A stretch of DNA of 64,000 bases from Flavobacteriia bacterium 40-80 (GTDB lineage Bacteria > Bacteroidota > Bacteroidia > Flavobacteriales_D > Crocinitomicaceae). The notes beneath the pieces are model-generated. The model ran no database searches, was not told the DNA's origin, and saw only the letters and a list, made by a program, of their open reading frames with translations. Position numbers and translations under genes: made by a program. Positions 35,870-43,471 of this stretch are shown here, one piece after another (the first letter of the stretch is position 1; each line of letters opens with the position of its first letter). The stretch is from assembly GCA_001899145.1 (NCBI GenBank), contig MKVF01000018.1, positions 682,001-746,000 on the forward strand. Reading direction: 5' to 3'.

Positions 35870-36487
35870 CTAATCAATTAATTCACCAATACCCTGACGA
35901 ATAATTTCGATGCTGCCATTGGAGCAATCAACGACCGTGGAGGCGTATAAATTCCCGATACCTCCATCAATGATTAAATCCACTTTATCGTCCAGTCGTT
36001 CATAAATTTCTCCCGGATCGTTCAGGTATTCCATGATTTCATCTTCATCATCCGCGAGTGATGTGGTTGCGATGGGTTTTCCGAATTCTTCCGCGATTTT
36101 TAAAATAATAGGATTGTCAGGAATACGGATCCCGATTTCACGACGGTTAGAATCAAAAAGGCGGGGAATTTCGTTGGTTGCATTCAGAATAAACGTAAAC
36201 GGCCCGGGAAGGTTCTGCTTCATTACTTTGAAAACCGGGCGGTCAATTTGCTTGACATATTTTGATACTTCGCTCAGATTCGGGCAAATGATCGAAAACT
36301 GGGCTTTGCTTAATTTGATACCTTTGTATTTCGCCAGATTTTCCAATGCTTTTTTATTGTATAGATCGACACCTACCGCATAAACAGAGTCAGTGGGAAA
36401 TACCAGTAATCCGCCTTTTTTTAGTACATCAACCGCTTGCTGAATCAGGCGGTCATCCATATTATAAGGATTGATTTCAATAATCAT
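35870..36487 (-). CDS. L-threonylcarbamoyladenylate synthase family (YciO/TsaC/Sua5)
   Basis: Proteins of this fold make threonylcarbamoyl-AMP for t6A37 tRNA modification or are close relatives (YciO). The N-terminal GLLVFPTDSVYAVGVDLYN and K-R/K-x(2)-K segments bind ATP and threonine, and LPGPFTFIL near residues 92-100 and IGIRIPDNP near 117 are conserved. The length of 205 corresponds to the short TsaC/YciO form, lacking the Sua5 C-terminal domain. Which of the two it is cannot be decided without comparison. Confidence 0.88.
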   Translation of the reverse strand: MIIEINPYNMDDRLIQQAVDVLKKGGLLVFPTDSVYAVGVDLYNKKALENLAKYKGIKLSKAQFSIICPNLSEVSKYVKQIDRPVFKVMKQNLPGPFTFILNATNEIPRLFDSNRREIGIRIPDNPIILKIAEEFGKPIATTSLADDEDEIMEYLNDPGEIYERLDDKVDLIIDGGIGNLYASTVVDCSNGSIEIIRQGIGELID

Positions 36488-36557
36488 AAGGTCATATTTA
36501 ATGCTATAAAGTTACGATTTTTGAAAGAGCTATGAAAATCGCAGCAACATTGAACAT

Positions 36558-37454
36558 TTAAACGTCCTGCTTCTTATGCTCATAAGCAGGCTCTATATGA
36601 ATGAGCACGTCTGCAATTTCAGAATATTTTGACATCAGCAGGTCTTTAAAATCATGAGAGATTTCATGTCCTCTGCGGACGCACATATTCCCGTCCACTT
36701 CAATGTGCATATCGATATAGAAGTAAATACCAACTTTGCGGATGTGGCATTTCTCTACTAGTAAAATTTCAGGTAGGGTCGCTGCATCATTAATGATCTC
36801 CTGCTTAAAATCTTCATACGTGTTTTCGTCCATTATTTCACCCCATGCGGGCCTGAAAATTTTATAAGCATTGTAGGCAATGAAAAAGCTGGCGACCAAT
36901 GCAGCGATATCATCCATAAACTCATAGCCTTTACCAAGTGAGACAGCTAATAATATCCCGATAAATGCCGCTAAAGAAGTGATCGCATCGCTTCTGTGAT
37001 GCCAGGCTTCTGCGCGCAATGTGCTGCTTTTTAGTTTTTTGCTTTTTCTTAGAATGATCTGATAGGAAGTCTCTTTCCATAGAATAATAATTCCGACTAC
37101 AATAAGTGTCCATATTTCAGGGGCCTCATGTGGTGTGAAAATATTAATGATACTTTGATAGGCAATGAGATTTGCTGAAAGTATCATCAGTCCCACAATG
37201 AAAAAGGTAATAATCGGTTCGATCCGCCCATGACCGTACGGGTGGTCTTCATCTGCGGGTTTATTCGCATATCTCAGGCCGAGGAAAACAAAGAAGGAAG
37301 AAATAATATCGATGCTGGATTCTATCGCATCTGCTATAAGTGCATAGGAGTTTCCCAAGAGGCCTGCAACCCATTTTGCAGCAGCCAGAAGAATAGTGCT
37401 GAAGAGACTGAATATAGTCGCTTTTTTTACACTTTCCTGTCGCTCACTGCTCAT
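36558..37454 (-). CDS. Cation diffusion facilitator family transporter
   Basis: A 298-residue divalent metal exporter with six membrane helices. Metal-site residues appear as DAIESSID (helix II, around residue 41-48) and HHRSDAITS (helix V, H/D pair near 150-156). A YANKPADEDHPYGHGR loop is typical of the family. The cytoplasmic C-terminal domain with HIRKVGIYFYIDMHIEV is present. Which metal (Zn, Fe, Mn, Co) is moved is not evident. Confidence 0.93.
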   Translation of the reverse strand: MSSERQESVKKATIFSLFSTILLAAAKWVAGLLGNSYALIADAIESSIDIISSFFVFLGLRYANKPADEDHPYGHGRIEPIITFFIVGLMILSANLIAYQSIINIFTPHEAPEIWTLIVVGIIILWKETSYQIILRKSKKLKSSTLRAEAWHHRSDAITSLAAFIGILLAVSLGKGYEFMDDIAALVASFFIAYNAYKIFRPAWGEIMDENTYEDFKQEIINDAATLPEILLVEKCHIRKVGIYFYIDMHIEVDGNMCVRRGHEISHDFKDLLMSKYSEIADVLIHIEPAYEHKKQDV

Positions 37455-37484
37455 AGTTGTCTATTAACAAGATTTAAGTATGGT

Positions 37485-38273
37485 TTACCATTTTCCTCCG
37501 GCACCACCACCACCGAATGAGCCGCCGCCAAATCCCCCGAATCCGCCTGAGCTTCCGGAAGAACCGTAACCACCGCCTGAGCCTAAAATAGCTCCCAGTC
37601 CTGATCCGATGAATGAACCCCATCCCGATCCTCCTCTCGGTGGTCTCTGGTTTTTATTTTTAATAGCCAGCCAGATAAAAAAAGCGATTATGCCAAAGAA
37701 TATCAGCAGGACAATACCTGCATCTTCGTCTTCATTGCTTTTTTTTGCATATTCTTTACTGTCGATTTCACCTTTAGCCAGTGCCATCAGTACATTTGTA
37801 GTTCTGTCCAGCGCTTCATAGTAATTTCCTGATTTCAGATAGGGAAGCAGTTCTGATTCCTGAACTCTCTTAACTGCCAAATCGGGAATCGCACCTTCTA
37901 ATCCGTAACCGACAGCAATATAATAATCACGGTTTCCTTCTCCACCTCCGAGGCTGAGCAAAATGATAATTCCGTTATCCAGCTTCTTTTGTCCGACACC
38001 CCACTTCTGGCCAAGTTCAGTAGCATATTCATTGGCGGTTAAACCGTTCAGATCATCCACTACGACAATAGCGATCTGATTTGATGTCGAATCACTGAAC
38101 GCTACTAATTTTTGTTCCAGCACACTGATTTCTCTTGCATTTAAAAAAGGTTGCCTGCTGAATATATTCACCATTCTCTGAGGATGAGGACGGTCAGGAA
38201 CTTCCAGCTCGGCAGCGAATAACTGAGAAATCGCCGGACAGATCAGAAAGAAGAAAAGGAGTAATTTGTTCAT
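37485..38273 (-). CDS. TPM-domain membrane protein with glycine-rich tail
   Basis: Signal peptide at residues 1-20, then a TPM (DUF477) domain about 30-160 (VVDDLNGLTANEYATELGQKWGVG), a membrane helix near 190-207, and a tail rich in Gly/Ser (residues 215-262). This is the YgcG-like architecture. TPM proteins have been linked to photosystem or metal-related functions, but no role is established in Bacteroidota. Third gene of a lemA-tpm-tpm operon, 3 bases after the preceding TPM gene. Confidence 0.85.
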   Translation of the reverse strand: MNKLLLFFFLICPAISQLFAAELEVPDRPHPQRMVNIFSRQPFLNAREISVLEQKLVAFSDSTSNQIAIVVVDDLNGLTANEYATELGQKWGVGQKKLDNGIIILLSLGGGEGNRDYYIAVGYGLEGAIPDLAVKRVQESELLPYLKSGNYYEALDRTTNVLMALAKGEIDSKEYAKKSNEDEDAGIVLLIFFGIIAFFIWLAIKNKNQRPPRGGSGWGSFIGSGLGAILGSGGGYGSSGSSGGFGGFGGGSFGGGGAGGKW

Positions 38274-38276
38274 GTC

Positions 38277-38717
38277 TTAATCTCCGAATGAAATTTCGTC
38301 AACAAGTTCATTTATGTCATCCGATTGATATGGAAAGAAGGTTTTTAACTTTGATCCGCAGCATTTTATACCTTCGGTCAGCCCTTCAATGAAATTACCT
38401 TGTTTAAAGCTGGATATGACAAGGTCTTTGACCTCGTCCCAGAAATTTTCCGGCACAAGGTCATTGATCCCTTTATCGCCTATAATGACAAAATCTCTTG
38501 TGTCAATTGCTAGATAGAAAAGTACGCCGTTCTGAAGCTTTGTCCGGTGCATATTCAGATTATTGAATACTTCCAATGCGCGTTCAAAGACATTTTTATC
38601 ACATGAAGCATCCAGATGAAGCCGGATCTCTCCGGAAGTTTCAGTTTCTGCTTCCCGAATCGCATCAATAAGCAATTGCTGCTGTCCGGTGGTGAAAAAA
38701 TTACGTACGTTTCCCAT
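38277..38717 (-). CDS. TPM-domain protein, soluble form
   Basis: 146 residues with a complete TPM fold (IREAETETSGEIRLHLDASC, then VLFYLAIDTRDFVIIGDKGI and a helical end with FKQGNFIEGLTEGI). It lacks signal peptide and membrane helix and is therefore cytoplasmic, unlike its downstream neighbour. It begins 1 base after the lemA stop. Confidence 0.85.
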   Translation of the reverse strand: MGNVRNFFTTGQQQLLIDAIREAETETSGEIRLHLDASCDKNVFERALEVFNNLNMHRTKLQNGVLFYLAIDTRDFVIIGDKGINDLVPENFWDEVKDLVISSFKQGNFIEGLTEGIKCCGSKLKTFFPYQSDDINELVDEISFGD

Positions 38718-38718
38718 A

Positions 38719-39312
38719 TTACATCCCTTTTATATCCGGAGCCTGGTCAGCCCCTGTTGCGGCTTTGAAATATCCTTTTTCAGAGAAGCCGAAAAGTTTC
38801 GCCATCAATGATCTCGGGAAAGTCACAATAGATCTATTAAATGTTTCTACTTCTATATTGTACCTTTTTCTTTCAGTAGAGATTCTGTTTTCCATTCCTT
38901 CATATTGAGTCTGGAAATCTCTGAATGCATCTACTGATTTTAATTCCGGATAATTTTCAGCTACAGCCATTAATCTGCCTAAAGATTGACCGAATTGATC
39001 CTGAGCCTGTTGGAATTTCTCTATGTTTTCAGGAGTTAATTCATCGACATTTAATTGGACACTTGTTGCTTTTGCTCTTGCTTCAATGACTTCCTTCAGT
39101 GTCCCTTTTTCAAAATTTGCCGCTTTTTCTACAATGGCAAGTAAATTTTTCGTTTTGTCCATACGTGACTGATACGTTTCTTCCACCTGCGCCCATTGTC
39201 TTTTTACAGATTGTTCGGACTTAGCCATAGAGTTATAGGAGGAACAACCATAAATTCCAAGAATAGCAATTACTGCTATCCAAACTGCTTTACCTTTAAG
39301 TAAATTTCCCAT
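38719..39312 (-). CDS. LemA family protein
   Basis: A single N-terminal membrane helix (residues 8-22) with GCSSYNSM just after it (possible lipobox Cys 23), then long coiled helices carrying the LemA pattern: WAQVEETYQSRMDKTKNLL, VIEARAKATSV, LMAVAENYPELKS and FN. 197 residues as expected. Found next to TPM genes in many Bacteroidota; the joint function is unknown. First gene of the operon. Confidence 0.93.
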   Translation of the reverse strand: MGNLLKGKAVWIAVIAILGIYGCSSYNSMAKSEQSVKRQWAQVEETYQSRMDKTKNLLAIVEKAANFEKGTLKEVIEARAKATSVQLNVDELTPENIEKFQQAQDQFGQSLGRLMAVAENYPELKSVDAFRDFQTQYEGMENRISTERKRYNIEVETFNRSIVTFPRSLMAKLFGFSEKGYFKAATGADQAPDIKGM

Positions 39313-39425
39313 GTTAGTTAATGTTTATTTTCGAGATTAAATTTAATAGTAAAATTTAAAAAGTGTCTCATTATACTAATGAATTTCTGATTAAATTTTA
39401 TGACAAGTACAATTAAGGAAATTCA

Positions 39426-39977
39426 TTATTCCAGGGAAAGCCTTAAAAGCTCTTTCTGGATGCTTTCTCCCTTATCTGCATTATACCATTTCTGCAAGGC
39501 TGTTTTCATTGTTTCAAAATCCGCGTTGTCTGCTTTTAAATGGTCGAATACTTCCTGACATTTTTCAGGTCGCGGTCCCCAAACTGCCAGATCTTCATCT
39601 TTTTCATTTCTGATGATTAGTTTCGGGATGGATTTTCCTCCGTTTGTGAGGTAATTATCTATCTCGGAACCGTTGTCCCGAAGCTGGATTTCCAGTTTTA
39701 TTAAAGGATTCTTGTCCGCGAGGATTTTGATAAAAGGTACGGAATGGGCTGCATCTCCACACCAGGGTTCAGTGATTAAAACCCATTTTGTCGCGATCTT
39801 AAGAGATTTGATTTTTTGCTCAAGTTCCGGATTGATGCTGCCGGTTTTAAACCAGCGGTTCATTCTTGACCAGTTCAGCTTCGTATAGTCCAAAAAATGC
39901 GGGTCGTTATAAGGAGCATTGGGATCTTCATTGGAGAGAATCTGCTCGAAGTGGTTTAAGTAAGACTGAAAATTCAT
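39426..39977 (-). CDS. Thioredoxin-fold protein with single active-site cysteine
   Basis: 183 residues. A thioredoxin fold is seen from WVLITEPWCGDAAHSVPFI (residues 65-83) and the cis-Pro loop KSIPKLII. The usual CxxC is reduced to C73-G-D-A, so it cannot form the normal internal disulphide. In Bacteroidota such proteins are a recurrent family annotated as thioredoxin-like, possibly monothiol or glutathione/bacillithiol-like in action; that is inference. No signal peptide. Confidence 0.85.
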   Translation of the reverse strand: MNFQSYLNHFEQILSNEDPNAPYNDPHFLDYTKLNWSRMNRWFKTGSINPELEQKIKSLKIATKWVLITEPWCGDAAHSVPFIKILADKNPLIKLEIQLRDNGSEIDNYLTNGGKSIPKLIIRNEKDEDLAVWGPRPEKCQEVFDHLKADNADFETMKTALQKWYNADKGESIQKELLRLSLE

Positions 39978-40032
39978 TTTTTGTTTTGAAATTAATCATT
40001 TCAGGTGAAAATGATAATGGAAAACTTCTTGT

Positions 40033-40206
40033 TCACAAATCAATAACTTTTTTAAAATTGTTGAGATAATCAATAGCGAAAAGATGCTGTTCACAAACCG
40101 CCTGCTCATAAATCCTGTCAATTCTTTCGAGCAGCTCCGCCCGACATGAAATTCGATTGAAATTTAAATCTTCCAGTAATTCCGCAATGTTAAGATCTGT
40201 CATCAT
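40033..40206 (-). CDS. Small hypothetical protein (57 residues)
   Basis: An open frame from ATG 40206 (MMTDLNIAELL) to TGA at 40033, below a usual length cut-off. It looks like an amphipathic helical peptide rich in Leu and Glu with two Cys. Upstream on the reverse strand CATCTTTG resembles a -7 box with one mismatch. There is no homology evidence available here, so the call rests on the frame, the codon pattern and the position between two reverse-strand genes. Confidence 0.4.
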   Translation of the reverse strand: MMTDLNIAELLEDLNFNRISCRAELLERIDRIYEQAVCEQHLFAIDYLNNFKKVIDL

Positions 40207-40331
40207 TGTATTGTTTTTACAAAGATGAGCTGGGATGAGCGTAATCTATTTATGGTTAAAAACAGAAAAAAATCTTTGGAATTTAGTCTTTGGCTTGTAT
40301 AGGGGAGTCACAAAATTCAGATAAGAAAAAA

Positions 40332-40425
40332 GGGCAGGCTACCACATCGCACCGCTCAACCTCTTACCTTTGCTACGTTTCCGTCCTGGAGGATTCAGAA
40401 GGAGCTGGTCGTATAGAGCCTACCC
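40332..40425 (-). ncRNA. ffs: Signal recognition particle RNA (4.5S-like, small bacterial type)
   Basis: On the reverse strand the core reads CAGGACGGAAACGTAGCA, the apical GGAA tetraloop with the asymmetric loop bound by Ffh. The ends pair as GGGTAGGCT with AGCCTGCCC (one G-U). The opposite-strand 5' end lies 6 bases after the -7 box TACTTTTG. The end stem runs straight into TTTTTTCTTAT (40331-40322), giving an intrinsic terminator. The RNA directs membrane and secretory proteins to the translocon with Ffh. Confidence 0.88.
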
Positions 40426-40430
40426 AAGCG

Positions 40431-40461
40431 CAAAAGTAATGGTTTTTTTTAGGAAAAGCAA
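40431..40461 (-). promoter_or_regulatory. SRP RNA promoter (-33 TTG, 20-bp spacer, -7 TACTTTTG)
   Basis: Reverse strand TTG at 40461-40459 and TACTTTTG at 40438-40431, followed by a start at about 40425, matching the RNA's paired 5' end. It confirms the direction of the RNA gene. Confidence 0.78.
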
Positions 40462-40576
40462 GAAGGGGACGAAAAATTAAACGAATTGTCTTACTCTCAG
40501 AAAACAAAAATTAAAATTTATGCCTATTTTTACAATAAGTCGGCTTCATTTATTGTTTAGCTAAAAAACAGATACT

Positions 40577-41326
40577 GTGAAATATCCTATTCTGCTTGCG
40601 CTTTTATTTTCCGCATTGCTTTTCTCCTGTAAAAAAGAAAAAGTAAAAGCGACTGATCCGGAGGCAATTTTTGAGCTGCATCTGCAACCTTATTATGGCA
40701 ACCAGCTTTTTCAACTGGATTCTGCCTGTGTTTTGCCTAATGGTCAGCTGGTGAAAATATCGAATATTCGCTTTTATGCAAGTAATTATTTATTTTCCAA
40801 CGGAATAAATATTAAAACCACATTGTATAATCTGAGAGAAAACGGGACAAAATTGTTTTCTACCAATCAGGATATTTCGACTTCTGCATCCGTAAATTTC
40901 TATTTCGGAATTGATTCTTTGACGAATCATTCCGATCCTTCTGTTTATGGTTTGGATGATCCTTTGAATATTTTAAATGCAAATGATATGCACTGGTCCT
41001 GGAATCCCGGATATATTTTCCTGGTTGTCCAAGGCATTGCAGACACGACAGGCTCGGGAGCAATGTTTAATCAGCCGGTATTATTTCATATCGGAAAAGA
41101 CTACAATTACCGTTTGATTTCGGCGGAGAATCTTCAGTGGAACACTGAGATCACAGGTTCCGGAAATAAGCTCACCAAGGCTGTATTGTGTCTGGAAGTA
41201 AATAAATTATTTGAAAATATTGATTTGAAAACACAGAATATGTGCCATTCAGATGTGGATGAACAGGTATTAAGCTTACAGATAGGAGCGGCTTTCGTAT
41301 CAGGAATCAAGAAATGTGATGAATAG
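40577..41326 (+). CDS. MbnP-like copper-binding lipoprotein
   Basis: A 249-residue lipoprotein (lipobox LLFSC, Cys 18; GTG start). The body has the MbnP-family layout with ISNIRFYASNYLF near 57-69, HWSWNPGYIFLVV near 138-150 and VLFHIG near 168. The methanobactin-linked MbnP family binds Cu(I) through an oxidised tryptophan (kynurenine) made by MbnH, and HWSW carries candidate tryptophans. It overlaps the start of the next gene (a diheme MauG-like protein), forming the same MbnP-MbnH pair. No methanobactin precursor gene is seen nearby. Confidence 0.8.
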   Translation: MKYPILLALLFSALLFSCKKEKVKATDPEAIFELHLQPYYGNQLFQLDSACVLPNGQLVKISNIRFYASNYLFSNGINIKTTLYNLRENGTKLFSTNQDISTSASVNFYFGIDSLTNHSDPSVYGLDDPLNILNANDMHWSWNPGYIFLVVQGIADTTGSGAMFNQPVLFHIGKDYNYRLISAENLQWNTEITGSGNKLTKAVLCLEVNKLFENIDLKTQNMCHSDVDEQVLSLQIGAAFVSGIKKCDE

Positions 41327-42383
41327 CAAAATAGCTTTTTTTCTTATTGTATTGTCGGTATTCATTTTTTCCTGTAACAAATGGAAAAATGAAGCCTTAA
41401 CTCCTTATACATTAAAAATTCCATCTCATTTTCCGCAAATGCCGGTTCCGTCCGATAATCCGATGACAGTGGAAGGAGTTGCTTTAGGTAAAAAATTATT
41501 TTATGATCCACGTTTGAGTAAGGATAATTCTATTTCCTGTGCATCCTGTCATCGCCCGGATCATGCTTTCTCAGATCCGAATGTTATTTCTGCCGGAGTA
41601 GGGGGCACGTTGGGAAGGCGCCAGGCAATGCCACTGTTTAATTTGGGATGGCAGCAGTTCTATTTTTGGGACGGGCGTGCAAAAACACTGGAAGAGCAGA
41701 TTTTATTTCCTGTGCCTGATCCGGTGGAGATGCACCAGTCATGGGAAGAAACTATTGAAAAATTAGCAGAAGATAAAGAATATAAAAAAGCGTTTCAACA
41801 TTATTTTAAGGAGAAAGGAATCGATAAATATAAGGTGGCGAAGCTGATTGCCCAGTTTCTCCGAACGCTGATCTCCGGAAGTTCTAAATATGACATCATG
41901 TATAAAACGGAAAATAATCTGGCATTGAGCTCTGAGGAATCTGCGGCAGTGATTACGCCGGAAGAATGGGCCGGATATGCTTTGTTTAAAGATATGAACG
42001 GAGCGGATTGTATCCATTGTCATAATGGTGTGTTGATGCAGATCCAGGCATTCAGCAATAATGGGCTGGATGATGAGTTCACTGATCAGGGCAGGGCGGA
42101 AGTGACAAAATCAGCCGCGGATATGGGGAAGTTTAAAGTTCCGAGCCTTCGGAATATCGGATATACGGCGCCCTATATGCACGACGGGCGTTTCGCGACC
42201 ATTGATGAAGTTATCAATCATTACTCATTTAATGTAAAGACTTCTTCTTCAATTGATCCGCTGATGGAATTCGCTTTTCAGGGAGGAGTTCAGCTGACAG
42301 AAGAACAGAGAGCTTATCTGAAGGCTTTTCTTAAAACGCTGGATGATGAGAAATTTGTTGCAAATCCGGAATTCCGGCCCTGA
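41319..42383 (+). CDS. MauG/MbnH-like diheme cytochrome c peroxidase
   Basis: A 354-residue lipoprotein (lipobox FIFSC, Cys 19) with two heme-c motifs: CASCH at 74-78 and CIHCH at 231-235. The intervening and C-terminal sequence (FYDPRLSKDNS, FWDGRAKTLEEQ, PSLRNIGYTAPYMHDGRF) is that of cytochrome c peroxidase/MauG proteins. Proteins of this group either reduce H2O2 or carry out post-translational oxidation of a partner. The adjacent MbnP-like gene favours the latter (inference). ATG 41319 follows an in-frame GTG and overlaps the MbnP-like stop. Confidence 0.9.
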   Translation: MNSKIAFFLIVLSVFIFSCNKWKNEALTPYTLKIPSHFPQMPVPSDNPMTVEGVALGKKLFYDPRLSKDNSISCASCHRPDHAFSDPNVISAGVGGTLGRRQAMPLFNLGWQQFYFWDGRAKTLEEQILFPVPDPVEMHQSWEETIEKLAEDKEYKKAFQHYFKEKGIDKYKVAKLIAQFLRTLISGSSKYDIMYKTENNLALSSEESAAVITPEEWAGYALFKDMNGADCIHCHNGVLMQIQAFSNNGLDDEFTDQGRAEVTKSAADMGKFKVPSLRNIGYTAPYMHDGRFATIDEVINHYSFNVKTSSSIDPLMEFAFQGGVQLTEEQRAYLKAFLKTLDDEKFVANPEFRP

Positions 42384-42466
42384 TAGCCTTGAATATTGAT
42401 TTATTTTTCCCAAAAAGTTGATTTTATTACAAATAAAAGCTAAATTCATCTCTCAAAATTACAGTT

Positions 42467-43471
42467 GTGAGGAGAAAAATACTACTGTTGCTGCTTATTC
42501 TTGGTTATCAGCTGAAACTTGTCGCTCAGGATATTCACTGGTCCCAGTTTAATGATAATCCGATCTTTCAGAATCCGGCTAATAGTGGTCGTTTTTCCGG
42601 TACTTACCGTTTTTATGCGAATTACAGAGATCAGTGGAGAAGCGTAACCGTACCGTTCCAGACACTGTCAATCTCTGCGGATACAAAGTTTGAAAAAGTT
42701 AAAAACCTGTCTTTGGGTATTTTGTTTTTTCATGATGCTGCCGGTGATGGCCGTTTCCGGACGATCGAGCTGCAGGTCTCACCTTCTTACAATTTAAAAT
42801 TAACTTCAGATTCATTGCATAATCTGCGCTTTGGTGTTCAATTCGGAATGAATCACCGGCAGATGATCTTTAACAACTATTACTGGGATAATCAGTTTGA
42901 CGGTGTTCAGTATAATCCTTCCCTGGCGTCAAATGAGAACTATCAGACACAGAAGAAAACGAATGTTTCCGTAGGTGTCGGAGCAGTTTATGAGTGGGCG
43001 GTGAGTAAACGAAAACGAATCGCTGCGGGAATCGGGTTTTTTAATATAAATGCCCCGAATCAGGGCTTTTTAGGAACGGTTATTAAACGGGACAGACGTC
43101 TTAATTTTTTTGCTCAGGGGCAGTTTCGCTTAAATGACGAATGGGATATTTTACCAACGGTTCAGCTGAATTTCCAGGGAACATATAACGAAATTATTTT
43201 CGGATCAAATGTCCGCTATATACTGAAAGAGCGTCTCGATCAGTACATGGCTTTATATTTCGGAGGTTTTTTCCGTAATAAAGATTCGGGATATATCTCT
43301 GCCGGTCTGGATTACAAAGACTGGTTTGCAGGTATCAGCTATGACCTGAATTTTTCAAAGCTGGTTCCGGCGAGCAGGGTTCGGGGAGGAATCGAGCTGA
43401 GCCTTCGCTATATTGTAAACAGAGTAAAACCTAAAAATATTTTTCATCGCGTATGTCCAGATTATATTTAA
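42467..43471 (+). CDS. PorP/SprF-family outer-membrane protein
   Basis: 334 residues. The signal peptide (residues 1-21, ends VAQ) is followed directly by DIHWSQFNDNPIFQNPANSGRF, the N-terminal signature of PorP/SprF. The rest is a beta-barrel-like pattern of amphipathic strands (YRFYANYRDQW, FFHDAAGDGRF, IAAGIGFFNINAPNQ). PorP/SprF proteins attach to T9SS trans-envelope parts or to type-B cargo. The start is GTG, with no ATG at the correct distance. It overlaps the next gene by 19 bases. Confidence 0.93.
   Translation: MRRKILLLLLILGYQLKLVAQDIHWSQFNDNPIFQNPANSGRFSGTYRFYANYRDQWRSVTVPFQTLSISADTKFEKVKNLSLGILFFHDAAGDGRFRTIELQVSPSYNLKLTSDSLHNLRFGVQFGMNHRQMIFNNYYWDNQFDGVQYNPSLASNENYQTQKKTNVSVGVGAVYEWAVSKRKRIAAGIGFFNINAPNQGFLGTVIKRDRRLNFFAQGQFRLNDEWDILPTVQLNFQGTYNEIIFGSNVRYILKERLDQYMALYFGGFFRNKDSGYISAGLDYKDWFAGISYDLNFSKLVPASRVRGGIELSLRYIVNRVKPKNIFHRVCPDYI

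Noticed and set aside
37485-37640. Glycine/serine-rich end of the TPM protein as a microsatellite
   Set aside because: It is a continuous coding tail typical of YgcG-like proteins.
40332-40425. A tRNA or riboswitch at this stem-rich segment
   Set aside because: The GGAA tetraloop with its asymmetric loop, the terminal helix and the promoter position fit SRP RNA, and no tRNA clover-leaf can be drawn.
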